From the NCBI RefSeq assembly GCF_002754245.1, contig NZ_PEEX01000001.1, forward strand, positions 3,018,001-3,082,000: a stretch of 64,000 nt of DNA. The letters are read 5' to 3'. The translations under genes and the position numbers were made by a program. The DNA comes from Chryseobacterium sp. 52. Lineage in GTDB: Bacteria; Bacteroidota; Bacteroidia; Flavobacteriales; Weeksellaceae. The notes beneath the pieces are model-generated. The model was not told where the DNA came from. It searched no databases and saw nothing but the letters and a program-made list of their open reading frames with translations. This document shows positions 47,467-56,441 of this stretch, piece by piece; the first letter of the stretch is position 1; each line of letters starts with the position of its first letter.

Positions 47467-48033
47467 TTATTTGTTAAAAATTTCTTTGATTACAGAACTG
47501 TCATCTTTTTTCAGAATTTCTACCAGATCTCTTTCAATATATCCGCTGGTAGGCATTTCTATGATTCTTCCAATCTCTTTACCGTATTTTTCTACGATAA
47601 TAGTAGGGACTTTCTGAATATTATAACGCACCTCATCTCCGGTAGGAGATTCTTTTTTACGGTTGACAGCAATAATTGAAAGTTTGTTGTCCGGGTATTT
47701 TAATTCTTCTAAGATCTTCATCAGTCTTGGAAAATCTCTGTGACTGTCTTCACACCAGGTTCCCATAAAAACAACTAAGGAATACGTATTGAACTTGGCT
47801 TTTCTTAATTCACCTACTGCTTTCTGGTCAATAGCATATTCGTCATGCTCTTTCACATACCAGTCTGCATAAGGTGCTTTTAAAAACTGATCTTTCAGCT
47901 GGTTTCCCAAAAGCATTTTACCATCATTCTGAGTCTCCACTTCACGGTTCATCACCACTTTTTGGGCGCTGAACTGCTGTGAAGCCAAAACAAGGCTTGA
48001 AACGGCAACAATATTTGTAATAAATTTTTTCAT
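47467..48033 (-). CDS. Secreted thioredoxin-family protein with CxxS motif
   Basis: The 188-residue protein has a signal peptide ending FSAQ. It has a thioredoxin fold: VVFMGTWCEDSHRDFPRL, the cis-Pro in KVPTIIV, and a C-terminal helix. The active site is WCEDS, with Ser in place of the second Cys, so it cannot form the usual disulfide and is more likely an isomerase, a deglutathionylase or a binding protein. It starts 1 bp after the MazG-like gene. Confidence 0.8.
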   Translation of the reverse strand: MKKFITNIVAVSSLVLASQQFSAQKVVMNREVETQNDGKMLLGNQLKDQFLKAPYADWYVKEHDEYAIDQKAVGELRKAKFNTYSLVVFMGTWCEDSHRDFPRLMKILEELKYPDNKLSIIAVNRKKESPTGDEVRYNIQKVPTIIVEKYGKEIGRIIEMPTSGYIERDLVEILKKDDSSVIKEIFNK

Positions 48034-48034
48034 A

Positions 48035-48502
48035 TTATTTTTCGATAATTGTTTTTAAATCTGCAGGGGAGTAGTACTTATTCTTAAGAACTTTATGGTC
48101 TGCCTGTCTGTAGACATTAAACTTCTCTCCCGACTTTTCATAAAAAGATTCTACTTCTTTTTCTTTGTAAAATGCTACAGTTTCCTCTGCCTGTTCTTCA
48201 TTGTCGCAGGCTTTAGACATATTGGAACGCTGTACTTCGTTGAATAGCTCTACAAATTTACTGCCAAGTCCGAATTCAAGAACCGCGCCGCTTAAAACAT
48301 ACTGAAGATCACACAAAGCATCAGCAATTTCTACAATATCATTGTCAGCAATAGCTTGCTTTAATTCATTTAATTCTTCCTGTAAAAGTTCAACTCTAAG
48401 GTTGCATCTTTCCTGAGAAGGTATTTGTGGGGTATCTAAAATAGGGGCTTTAAAAGTAGTGTGGAATTCTGCAACTTGGTTCAGACTGTCAATTTTATCC
48501 AT
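48035..48502 (-). CDS. MazG-like nucleoside triphosphate pyrophosphohydrolase
   Basis: The 155-residue all-helical protein has RVELLQEELNELKQAI and IADALCDLQYVLSGA, the EExxE and ExxD-type metal-binding helices of the PRA-PH/MazG superfamily. NMSKAC with EQAEETVAFY is typical of the subfamily in Bacteroidota. It probably hydrolyses a non-canonical nucleotide to its monophosphate; the substrate is unknown. It is first in a tight four-gene unit. Confidence 0.75.
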   Translation of the reverse strand: MDKIDSLNQVAEFHTTFKAPILDTPQIPSQERCNLRVELLQEELNELKQAIADNDIVEIADALCDLQYVLSGAVLEFGLGSKFVELFNEVQRSNMSKACDNEEQAEETVAFYKEKEVESFYEKSGEKFNVYRQADHKVLKNKYYSPADLKTIIEK

Positions 48503-48654
48503 GAATTTTTTTATTTACAGCAAAGATAGAAAACGATTTTGAAAAATTTGGGATGAACACTGGATATTATAACACCTAAATTGATGAAATCACCGTAATG
48601 TATCCTTTGAAAATAAAACTTAAATAACTCCTGGTTGCCATAGATTTTAACTAA

Positions 48655-48680
48655 AATCCACAGCTTAAAAACTGTGGATT
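48655..48680 (-). terminator. Terminator after the zinc-ribbon gene
   Basis: AATCCACAG (48655-48663) pairs with CTGTGGATT (48672-48680). The T-rich run (TTTTAGTT) lies on the minus-strand side. Confidence 0.65.
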
Positions 48681-48746
48681 GATTTATTCTAAGAGGTTAT
48701 TCCGTACGATATTTAAGGAAAACTCATTTGCAATATTCAAAATAAA

Positions 48747-49166
48747 CTACCTCAATTCTTCATACTTCCAAATGCCTGAGATGTTCAAAACCGTTAATCC
48801 CGGTTGTTTTTCCCCATAACTGAATACCCCGAAATATTTTGAATGACAGGATTCACAATCGGTTCCAAAATATAAGGTTGGTAAATCATTGACTGTTAAT
48901 TCTCCAAAGTGCAGCATTCGTTGTGATGTTTCAGTGACAATTTTGTTTTTTAATAATTCGCTTCTGGATGCTATTTGATCTTCGCTGTAAACTTGAAAAA
49001 TGGGAAATCCGGATTCGTAGGGAACAATTTCAATTGTATTTTGATGACCGCATTCACAACACGTGAATTGAGTGACAGCAGAATGACCGATTTCGTCATT
49101 GCTAAAAAAGCTTTTTGAAATAATAGCCTGCCGACCCATGCTTATTTTTTTTGATATTGAATACAT
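48747..49166 (-). CDS. Zinc-ribbon-like protein, possible partner of the TNT-like lipoprotein
   Basis: The 139-residue soluble protein has two CxxC pairs (CCECGHQN near residue 36 and CESCHSKY near residue 103), which could bind one zinc ion. FTCCECGHQNTIEIVPYESG and the ending GLTVLNISGIWKYEEL look like one compact domain. I do not recognise the family. It starts 10 bp after the TNT-like gene in the same direction and is followed by a terminator, so the two form a pair. A cognate immunity role is possible but unproven. Confidence 0.5.
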   Translation of the reverse strand: MYSISKKISMGRQAIISKSFFSNDEIGHSAVTQFTCCECGHQNTIEIVPYESGFPIFQVYSEDQIASRSELLKNKIVTETSQRMLHFGELTVNDLPTLYFGTDCESCHSKYFGVFSYGEKQPGLTVLNISGIWKYEELR

Positions 49167-49176
49167 CTGAATTTAT

Positions 49177-49893
49177 TTATTGCTGAATAACAGTACCTAC
49201 CACGTTATTGTATTTTCCGCTTGGGCTTTTCTTAATGGTGATTTTTATATATCCTTCCTGTGCCAGTTTATTCCATGTTTTCTGATATCCTGTTGCAACA
49301 TCGATTGGAATTTTCCACATGGTTTGTTTACCGCCGCCAACTTGATTAAACCAGGGAATTACGTCAGCAACTTGAGATTTGAAAGGTAGTAAATTATTCA
49401 ACACATCTATTTCATAATAAAAATCATACTTGTTTTCAGGTTGATTTAAAGCCCTTTGTGAAAAAGTATAAACATATCCATTGATTATCGGACTTGTGAA
49501 ACTGCCTGCTAGCGTAGGAGTTCCGGTTCCGTCATAATTTCCGATAGCCCCGCTGTATCGGTCAAATTTTTGTCCGGCCTGAAACGAAACATCGTCATAG
49601 ATATTGTATCCTCCGTTTGCAGGAGGCCATCCGCCATTCAGATTATTAGCAGTAAAGAGTGCTTCCAGATCGCTCCATTTTCCCAGTTTATATAAATCAA
49701 ATGCCTGATTTCTGATTGCCTGACTTACCGTTCCGGCGGTATCATAGGTTAAAGCAAATTCATCAGCGGTTTTGTAAAAGACATGGGTAACAGCTCCCGT
49801 TGTGATGTCTATTTCCTCCTCTCTGTCGGAGCTACAGGCAATTGAAAAAAGTGTCACTGCCAGAAAAAGAGTGTACTTAAATAAATGTTTCAT
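49177..49893 (-). CDS. Lipoprotein with TNT-like (NAD glycohydrolase) domain
   Basis: The 238-residue protein has a lipoprotein signal (LFLAVTLFSIACSSDREEE). Its C-terminal two thirds resemble the TNT domain, the NAD-degrading toxin domain of mycobacterial CpnT. The similar parts are NGGWPPANGGYNI, QAGQKFDRYSGAIGNYDGTG, YYEIDVLNNLLPFKSQ and PWFNQVGGGKQTMWKI, followed by LAQEGYIKI. The Arg of FDRYSG and the Gln of GGGKQ are at places where TNT has catalytic residues. The His of TNT's PYHVYEV segment is not obvious here (DFYYEI), so activity should be tested. A surface or periplasmic lipid-anchored form is unusual for this fold. Confidence 0.65.
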   Translation of the reverse strand: MKHLFKYTLFLAVTLFSIACSSDREEEIDITTGAVTHVFYKTADEFALTYDTAGTVSQAIRNQAFDLYKLGKWSDLEALFTANNLNGGWPPANGGYNIYDDVSFQAGQKFDRYSGAIGNYDGTGTPTLAGSFTSPIINGYVYTFSQRALNQPENKYDFYYEIDVLNNLLPFKSQVADVIPWFNQVGGGKQTMWKIPIDVATGYQKTWNKLAQEGYIKITIKKSPSGKYNNVVGTVIQQ

Positions 49894-50296
49894 GATAAAA
49901 GTTTTTATGGTTATTTTGTTTTTTTTGAATGGAATAATGATAAGGAAACCCGGGAATCTGAATCAAAACTTTACCCTGGTTTTTATTGTTCTTTTAAAAG
50001 CTCCTTCATTGAATTTTATGATCGTGATCAGGAATTATAATTCCAGTCAATGAAGAAAATTCAGTTTCTGAACTTCCTTTACATAAAGCGGATTCAACGG
50101 TACAATAGAAGATAAATTTTGAACGATAAATTTAAGCCAAAAAAATCAAATACTAGTGAATTTTTTCAATATAAAATATTATAGGTGCTTATAATTTGTT
50201 AATTAATGTGATTTTAACAATATATAATTATGTTTTGCTGAAATTCGGAAATTATTGTTGCGTTGTTTTATATTTTTCAATTACTTATTTTTCATA

Positions 50297-50326
50297 AAAA
50301 AGACCGCTCACAAGTGAACGGCCTTT
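50297..50326 (-). terminator. Terminator after metalloprotease 1
   Basis: AAAGACCG and CGGCCTTT flank CTCACAAGTGAA, which itself can pair in its middle (CAC…GTG). In the 457-bp gap 49894-50350 I see this hairpin and nothing else. Confidence 0.5.
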
Positions 50327-50350
50327 CAGATTATATTAAAGTGAGTGGGT

Positions 50351-52567
50351 TTAGCTTTTTATAAATCTTTTGGTGATTTCTCCAATCTGGATTATGTATG
50401 CGCCTTTGATCAGTTTGCTTACATTCACGCTGCCTCTTTCCAGTTTCCCTGAACTGATAACCTTTCCGGTCATATCGAAGATCTTGTAATCTTCAGATGT
50501 TGTATTGGAAATATTCAGAACGTCTTTTACGGGATTAGGGTATATTTTTATATCAGCAGCTATTTCTTTAGTTTCCTGAATTGCTTTTGCTGCGCTTGCA
50601 TTTACTTTAATGTTTGCATTATTGATATCAAAGAAAATATGATTGGATCCTTTCACCATAATTCTCCCTGTAGTTGTCGCCGAATTAGGAATAGTTACAG
50701 CCTGGGATCCGTCATTTGGTGTGCCTGCAAGAAGGGTAGTCCAGGTGTTTCCATTGTCCGTTGACCAAAGAATATCTACGTTGGCTGCGTTTACCCCATT
50801 GGCTGTTGTTCCTGCCACATTCCAGGTAATCGTCTGCGAGCTACCACCAGTGTAAGTGGCGGCAGAACTTTGTGAAGTTATAACGAATGGTCCTGCAGTT
50901 CCATTAACTGTAATCTTTGTATCATCAGAATTATTTCCAGAACCTCCGGCTCTGTTATCACGGACTGTTAATCTGAAATTCAGTGTTCTGGCTACAGAAG
51001 ATAAAGCTTCTACAGTAATTTCTGATCCCGCTGTGGTAGTCGCTCCTGTAAGAATAGAGGCCATTCTTGGGAAATAACGTACCGGGGAAGCGGTAGGGGT
51101 CCAGGATCTGAACGTAGGACCTGATGTTTTGGTTGCGTTTGCAGCAGAACTGCTACCTGTTTGTGAAAGTGGAGCGCTGTCCATCTGTTCCCAAATATAC
51201 GTCAGAGAATCTCCATCTGCATCGGTTCCTGTTCCTGTTAACATAAATGGAGTGCCTTTGGGAATAGTATAATCTAAACCTGCATTAGCGGTAGGAATAG
51301 TATTTCCCGTATTGGTAATTGCAGCACAAGTTGTACTCTTGACATAATCGGTCACCTGCTTAATACTGATTGCATGGAAGAAAGGATCTGAATGAGGCTG
51401 GATATCCTGGTTTGTAATTCCTGCATAGCCCATGATGGTAGATCCTGAACCTGGTTCCATGCGGAAATTTGATCCATCGCTTGTATGGGAATAGGTATGA
51501 TTGGCACCGAACTGATGGCCTATTTCGTGGGCCACAAAATCAATGTCAAAAGTATCTCCGGAAGGAATGCCGTCGTTTGGTGAGGTAATTCCGCTTCCTT
51601 TATTTTTATCTGTAGTTGATGCGGTATCGTCTACACAGACGCAACTAAGACAGCCCGAGTTTCCTCCTCCTCCTGTGGCGCCAAATAAATGTCCAATATC
51701 GTATGCGGGATTTCCTATGGTGCCTGTTAAGTTATTTTGTAATTCCAGATTCCATTTGCTTTTTGATGCAGAAGGAGAATAGGGATCTGTAGAGGCGTTG
51801 GTGTAAATTAAAACATCATTATTGGCAATCAATACCATTCTTACCGCAAAGTCTTTTTCAAATACTCCGTTGACACGGGTCATCGTGTTGTTCATAGCGG
51901 CCAGAGCATTGGCTTTGGTTCCGCCGAAATAGGATGTATATTCTCCGGTACAGGATAAAGCCAGTCTGAATGTTCTTAGTTTAGAGTCGTCAGCATTGGG
52001 TTTTCCGGCAATATTGGGAGCCATTTTATGTACCTCATCCACAACCGTACATTCAAACGTATTAAGATTTTCTTTTTTATCTGATTTTTTGTAAGCTACA
52101 TAGGTAGACAGGTCTTTGGTGTAGGGCTCGATGAAAACGGCAGATTTGTCACCATAAATTTCCATTGAGGATAAGCCGAGTGGGGAAATGCTGAAATAGA
52201 CTGTTGAACTGGGATCGGTGAGTCCCTGTCCCACGTATGATTTTATATCAGGATATCTGGCGGCGAGCGCAGGATCAAAATTTGAATTTTCTGTCACCTT
52301 GAAATTTTCCATTTTCCCTTCGGAATTGGGGAAGGAAATAATGATTTCTGATTTCTGTTCAGTAATCAGTCTTTTTGGGGCAGTGGAAAGCGCATTCTTT
52401 AATCCGTTGATGTCAAGACTGAAAATCCTGGGATTGTTAATGCCGGTTTTGTTTTCAAGTACTTCAGCAGATTTTTGTAGCGATGCCTGAGTCCATAAAC
52501 GGTCTGTTTGTGCAGAGGTGGCACCTGCTATTGCAAGCATCCCGATCATCAATAATTGTTTTTTCAT
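50351..52567 (-). CDS. Reprolysin-like zinc metalloprotease with T9SS sorting domain
   Basis: The 738-residue protein has a signal peptide (GATSAQ), then a propeptide-like region with SEIIISFPNSEGKMENFKV and SISPLGLSSMEIYGDKSAVF. The M12B-like catalytic domain has HEIGHQFGANHTY (HExxHxxGxxH) and the Met-turn GSTIMGYAG. Beta-sandwich domains follow (IPTANAGLDYTIPKGTPF … LTVRDNRAGG and SSQTITWNVAGT) and a T9SS type A tail (IKIYPNPVKDVLNIS … ITKRFIKS). It is secreted and presumably degrades proteins outside the cell. It is a close paralogue of the next gene. Confidence 0.9.
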   Translation of the reverse strand: MKKQLLMIGMLAIAGATSAQTDRLWTQASLQKSAEVLENKTGINNPRIFSLDINGLKNALSTAPKRLITEQKSEIIISFPNSEGKMENFKVTENSNFDPALAARYPDIKSYVGQGLTDPSSTVYFSISPLGLSSMEIYGDKSAVFIEPYTKDLSTYVAYKKSDKKENLNTFECTVVDEVHKMAPNIAGKPNADDSKLRTFRLALSCTGEYTSYFGGTKANALAAMNNTMTRVNGVFEKDFAVRMVLIANNDVLIYTNASTDPYSPSASKSKWNLELQNNLTGTIGNPAYDIGHLFGATGGGGNSGCLSCVCVDDTASTTDKNKGSGITSPNDGIPSGDTFDIDFVAHEIGHQFGANHTYSHTSDGSNFRMEPGSGSTIMGYAGITNQDIQPHSDPFFHAISIKQVTDYVKSTTCAAITNTGNTIPTANAGLDYTIPKGTPFMLTGTGTDADGDSLTYIWEQMDSAPLSQTGSSSAANATKTSGPTFRSWTPTASPVRYFPRMASILTGATTTAGSEITVEALSSVARTLNFRLTVRDNRAGGSGNNSDDTKITVNGTAGPFVITSQSSAATYTGGSSQTITWNVAGTTANGVNAANVDILWSTDNGNTWTTLLAGTPNDGSQAVTIPNSATTTGRIMVKGSNHIFFDINNANIKVNASAAKAIQETKEIAADIKIYPNPVKDVLNISNTTSEDYKIFDMTGKVISSGKLERGSVNVSKLIKGAYIIQIGEITKRFIKS

Positions 52568-52593
52568 TGTGGATATTTTATATTGGTTTACTC

Positions 52594-52601
52594 CAAAACT
52601 A
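52594..52601 (-). promoter_or_regulatory. -7 box of metalloprotease 1
   Basis: The minus strand reads TAGTTTTG, 26 bp before the ATG. Confidence 0.35.
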
Positions 52602-52745
52602 GTGAATAATTTAATGTTAAATACTGTTAATTTAAATATTTTACAGGTCTGTTCATCAAGTTGTTAATTTTAACATTAAATAATAATTATATCTTTTTTT
52701 TAACAGAAAAAAATTCATTTGACAGGTGAATAGTTAGTATAAAAA

Positions 52746-52771
52746 AATACTGCCTCACAAGAGGCAGTATT
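52746..52771 (-). terminator. Terminator of metalloprotease 2
   Basis: AATACTGCCTC (52746-52756) pairs perfectly with GAGGCAGTATT (52761-52771) across ACAA. A T-rich minus-strand run follows. Confidence 0.8.
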
Positions 52772-52792
52772 GCAAACATAAGTTTGGGGTTA

Positions 52793-55720
52793 TTAGTTTT
52801 TAATGAATCTCTTGGCAGTTTCTCCAATCTGGATCATATAAGCTCCTTTGATAAGTCCGCTTACATTCACGCTGCCTCTTTCTAGTTTTCCTGAATTGAT
52901 TAGTTTTCCACCCATATCGAAGATCTTATAATCTTCTGTTGTTGTATTTGAAACGTTTAATATATCTTTTACAGGGTTTGGATACAGTCTGATATCTGTG
53001 ATCAGATCTTTAGTATCAAGGAGTTCTCCTCTTCCTGAAGAAACAATATTAAGGGTATAGTCTTCAACCTGGCCGTATGTAAAGGCTTCACATGAAGAGG
53101 TAGGTACAGAACTGTACTTCATCATAACTCTCATTCTTGTAGACCCGATAGTAGCTGTTGCAGGAATTGTAATACTTCCGGTCACAGGAGTCGTTGTAGA
53201 ACCTGCTTTAGACCATGCCAGTTCTCCGCTGTCTGTAAAGTCACCATCACCATTATAATCTATGTAAACGGCATATGCTTCGCTGTAAACCGTTGAAGTC
53301 CATGTTGGAGTTACTGAAACGGTGTAAGCGCTTCCTCTTGTTACATTCGTAGATACAGAAGTGAAGTTTTCATACCCGGCAGTTCCTGTTGATGTATTGT
53401 TGATGGTTCCGAATTTCACGTTTCCGATTCTTTCGTCTGCTGTATTGCTTGCAGAAGATGAACAGTAAGTTACCGTACCTCCGGTAAGTGTTGTAACACT
53501 TACAGTGTTGCTGGAAGGAGATATATTTCCTGCTGCATCTTTAGATTTTACAGTGAAACTATAGGTTGTTGCAGGTGTTAAGCTGGTTACTGTATAAGTG
53601 CTGGATGCTGTATTACCGATCACAGTACCGTTCATATAAACATCATATCCTGTAACCGCTACATTGTCGGTAGCACCACTCCAGGAAAGATTAGTTGTGG
53701 TCGCTGTAGTTCCGGAAGCTGCAAGGGTAGGCGCTGTAGGTGCAACCGTATCTGTTCCTGAACCTGCATTGACTGTGATATTGGCATTATTAACATCAAA
53801 GAAAATGTGATTAGATCCTTTTACCATAATTCTTCCTGTTGTAGTCGATGAATTAGGAATAGTTACAGCCTGAGATCCGTCGTTAGGAGTTCCGGCAAGA
53901 AGGGTAGTCCAGGTGTTTCCGCTGTCTGTTGACCAAAGAATGTCTACATTCGCTGCATTTACATTGTTGGCGGTGGTTCCTGCTACATTCCAGGTAATGG
54001 TTTGTGAGCTTCCTCCTGTGTAAGATGTTGCTGAGTTTTGTGAAGAAACACTGAAAGGTCCTGCTGTTGCATTTACAGTGATCAGTGCGTCATCAGAATT
54101 GTTTCCTGAACCTCCCGCTCTGTTGTCGCGTACTGTAAATCTGAAGTTTAATGATCTGGCAACATTTGACAGCGCTTCCACTGCGATTTCTGAGCCTGCA
54201 GTAGTTGTTGCTCCTGTTAAAACAGATGCCATTCTTGGGAAATATCTCGTTGGAGAAGTTACAGGAGTCCATGATCTGAAAGTGGGTCCTGAAGCTTTCG
54301 TTACGCTGGCTGCAGAACTGGCTCCTGTCTGAGATGATGAAGCATTATCCATCTGTTCCCAGATATATGTTAACGAATCTCCGTTAGCATCTGTTCCTGT
54401 TCCTGTCAGCATGAATGGTGTGCCTTTCGGAATCGTATAATCAAGACCGGCATTGGCAGTAGGGATAGAATTGCCTGTGGATGTGCTTACCGGACATGTT
54501 TTAGCTTTAATATTATTGGTGATCTGCTGGATGCTTACTGCATGGAAGAATGCATCTGAGTGCGGCTGAACATCCTGAGCGGTAATTCCTGCGTATCCCA
54601 TGATGGTAGATCCGGAACCCGGTTCCATATTGACCCCTGTTCCTTCATTGCCATGAGAGAAGGTGTGGTTTCCTCCAAACTGATGTCCCATTTCGTGGGC
54701 TACATAATCAATGTCGAAATTATCTCCAGAAGGAATAGCATCTGCCGGAGAGGTATATCCGCTTCCTTTTGAACCGTTGGTACAGATACAGCCAATACAG
54801 CCTGCATTTCCTCCGCCTCCTGAAGCTCCGAATAAATGTCCGATGTCATAATTAGCTTCTCCGATTACTGAAGTCAGGGTGCTTTGAAGCTGAGAGTTCC
54901 AGCTGCTCATTCCTGAAGCTGCTGCATATGGATCCGTAGAAGCATTCGTGTAAATTACAGCATCATTATTAGCGATTAAAACCATTCTTGCAGCAAAGTC
55001 TTTTTCAAAAACACCGTTTACGCGGGTCATGGTATTATTCATAGCAGCAAGGGCATTTGCCTTAGTTCCTCCAAAATATACAGTGTATTCTCCTGTTGTG
55101 GAAAGCGCCAGTCTGAAGGTTCTCAGTTTGGCATCATCAGCATTAGGCCTTGCGGCAATATTGGTATTGGATACTCCTTTTTGTGCTACATCAATAACGG
55201 TACATTCAAATTTGTTAAGATCATCTTTCTTGTCAGATTTTCTGTATACTACGTAAGAAGAAAGGTCTTTGGTGTAGGGTTCGATGAAAACGGCAGATTT
55301 ATCACCGTAAATCTCCATAGAGGATAAACCAAGAGGGGAGATGCTGAAATAAACTGTTGAATTGGGATCGTTCAGGCCTTCGCCTACATAAGATTTGATA
55401 TCCGGATATTTCGCAGCAAGCTGAGGATCAAAGTTTGAATTTTCTCTCACTTTAAAGTTTTCCATCTTTCTTTCAGAATTAGGAAAAGAAATGATGATTT
55501 CTGATTTTTCTCCCGGAGCGAGTCTTTTGGGAGCTTTTGCAAGGGCGTTCTTTAATCCCGTGAAATCCAAGCTGTAGATTTTCGGATTATTGATTTGAGT
55601 TTTGTTTTCAAAAATGTCCGAAGGTGCTTTTTTTGAACCTTCACTCCAGAGACGGTCAGTCTGCGCGAAAGAAATGCCCGTTATGAGAAGCATTCCAATC
55701 ATGGATAATTGTTTTTTCAT
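52793..55720 (-). CDS. Reprolysin-like zinc metalloprotease with Fn3, GEVED and T9SS domains
   Basis: From ATG 55720 the protein has 975 residues; an upstream in-frame ATG at 55828 is unlikely because the -7 box (55750-55757) lies between. After a signal peptide (TGISFAQ) it follows the first metalloprotease closely, with HEMGHQFGGNHTF and GSTIMGYAG. It then adds a fibronectin type III domain (TNLSWSGATDNVAVTGYDVY) and a GEVED-type domain (AVYIDYNGDGDFTDSGELAW … CEAFTYGQVEDYTLNI). The T9SS tail is IRLYPNPVKDILNVSN … KRFIKN. The extra domains probably bind a substrate or surface. Confidence 0.9.
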   Translation of the reverse strand: MKKQLSMIGMLLITGISFAQTDRLWSEGSKKAPSDIFENKTQINNPKIYSLDFTGLKNALAKAPKRLAPGEKSEIIISFPNSERKMENFKVRENSNFDPQLAAKYPDIKSYVGEGLNDPNSTVYFSISPLGLSSMEIYGDKSAVFIEPYTKDLSSYVVYRKSDKKDDLNKFECTVIDVAQKGVSNTNIAARPNADDAKLRTFRLALSTTGEYTVYFGGTKANALAAMNNTMTRVNGVFEKDFAARMVLIANNDAVIYTNASTDPYAAASGMSSWNSQLQSTLTSVIGEANYDIGHLFGASGGGGNAGCIGCICTNGSKGSGYTSPADAIPSGDNFDIDYVAHEMGHQFGGNHTFSHGNEGTGVNMEPGSGSTIMGYAGITAQDVQPHSDAFFHAVSIQQITNNIKAKTCPVSTSTGNSIPTANAGLDYTIPKGTPFMLTGTGTDANGDSLTYIWEQMDNASSSQTGASSAASVTKASGPTFRSWTPVTSPTRYFPRMASVLTGATTTAGSEIAVEALSNVARSLNFRFTVRDNRAGGSGNNSDDALITVNATAGPFSVSSQNSATSYTGGSSQTITWNVAGTTANNVNAANVDILWSTDSGNTWTTLLAGTPNDGSQAVTIPNSSTTTGRIMVKGSNHIFFDVNNANITVNAGSGTDTVAPTAPTLAASGTTATTTNLSWSGATDNVAVTGYDVYMNGTVIGNTASSTYTVTSLTPATTYSFTVKSKDAAGNISPSSNTVSVTTLTGGTVTYCSSSASNTADERIGNVKFGTINNTSTGTAGYENFTSVSTNVTRGSAYTVSVTPTWTSTVYSEAYAVYIDYNGDGDFTDSGELAWSKAGSTTTPVTGSITIPATATIGSTRMRVMMKYSSVPTSSCEAFTYGQVEDYTLNIVSSGRGELLDTKDLITDIRLYPNPVKDILNVSNTTTEDYKIFDMGGKLINSGKLERGSVNVSGLIKGAYMIQIGETAKRFIKN

Positions 55721-55749
55721 ATTAATTATTTGTTTTGATTGTGGAATAT

Positions 55750-55782
55750 CAAAGCTAATAAAAATTATATTACGAAAAACAA
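55750..55782 (-). promoter_or_regulatory. Predicted promoter of metalloprotease 2
   Basis: The minus strand reads TTG (55782-55780), 22 bp, then TAGCTTTG (55757-55750), which ends 30 bp before the ATG. It supports the start at 55720. Confidence 0.55.
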
Positions 55783-55870
55783 AATTATTTAAGAAAAATT
55801 TAGAGTATTGGTTTAATATATTATGCAATACATTGAATTTAGTTTAAATTCTATTATCTCATAAAAAGAA

Positions 55871-55899
55871 AATAGCATACGCAAAATACGTATGCTATT
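55871..55899 (-). terminator. Terminator of the acyl-CoA dehydrogenase/DinB unit
   Basis: AATAGCATAC (55871-55880) pairs with GTATGCTATT (55890-55899); a T-rich minus-strand run follows. Confidence 0.75.
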
Positions 55900-55924
55900 C
55901 AGTTATTTATAGAATAATTCTCTA

Positions 55925-56422
55925 TTACATTTTATCGTCAGCAGTAGGTCCGTAAAGTCCGGGAACCTTATTTCCTGTTGCTCTTAAATAAACGACCAAC
56001 TCACCTCTGTGATGATACAGGTGATTGTACAGAAACCCTCTGATTACCTGTATTCTTTGAGCAGGAGGGAAAATGACGTTTCCGTTCATTTCCATTTTCC
56101 ACTCATTAAAATAGGTGGTTTCGTCAGAGTTTTCTAAAGCTTTCTGAGCATTAGCTACATTTTCTTCAAATTTTGCGACAATATTCTCAGCTTTAGAAAT
56201 ATCTCCCTTTTCATATTGATAACTTCCCATATCGAAAATATCCTTGTTGAAGGTAGATTCATACCAGTTGTAGACTTCAGCAATGTGAGAAGCCAGCTGT
56301 CCGGTTGTCCAGTTTTTTTCAGACGGTTTCCAGTCTAAGGCACTGTCCGGAATTGCTTTCAAAATTTTTCTGGTGTTTTCAGCTTCATGCAGAAATTCAC
56401 CTAATAGGGCTTGTTTGATCAT
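55925..56422 (-). CDS. DinB family protein
   Basis: The 165-residue four-helix protein has the three metal-binding histidines of the DinB/YfiT fold in QLASHIAEVYNW and YNHLYHHRGELVVYL. W-K-P-S in LDWKPSEKNWTTGQ is typical. Many members are thiol transferases or of unknown activity. It starts 19 bp after the acyl-CoA dehydrogenase gene on the same strand; no functional link is known. Confidence 0.8.
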   Translation of the reverse strand: MIKQALLGEFLHEAENTRKILKAIPDSALDWKPSEKNWTTGQLASHIAEVYNWYESTFNKDIFDMGSYQYEKGDISKAENIVAKFEENVANAQKALENSDETTYFNEWKMEMNGNVIFPPAQRIQVIRGFLYNHLYHHRGELVVYLRATGNKVPGLYGPTADDKM

Positions 56423-56441
56423 TTGTGTTGTTTTGTAAAAA

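Noticed and set aside
55721..55828. Extension of metalloprotease 2 to ATG 55828
   Set aside because: The added 36 residues would precede the signal peptide, and a promoter -7 box lies at 55750-55757.
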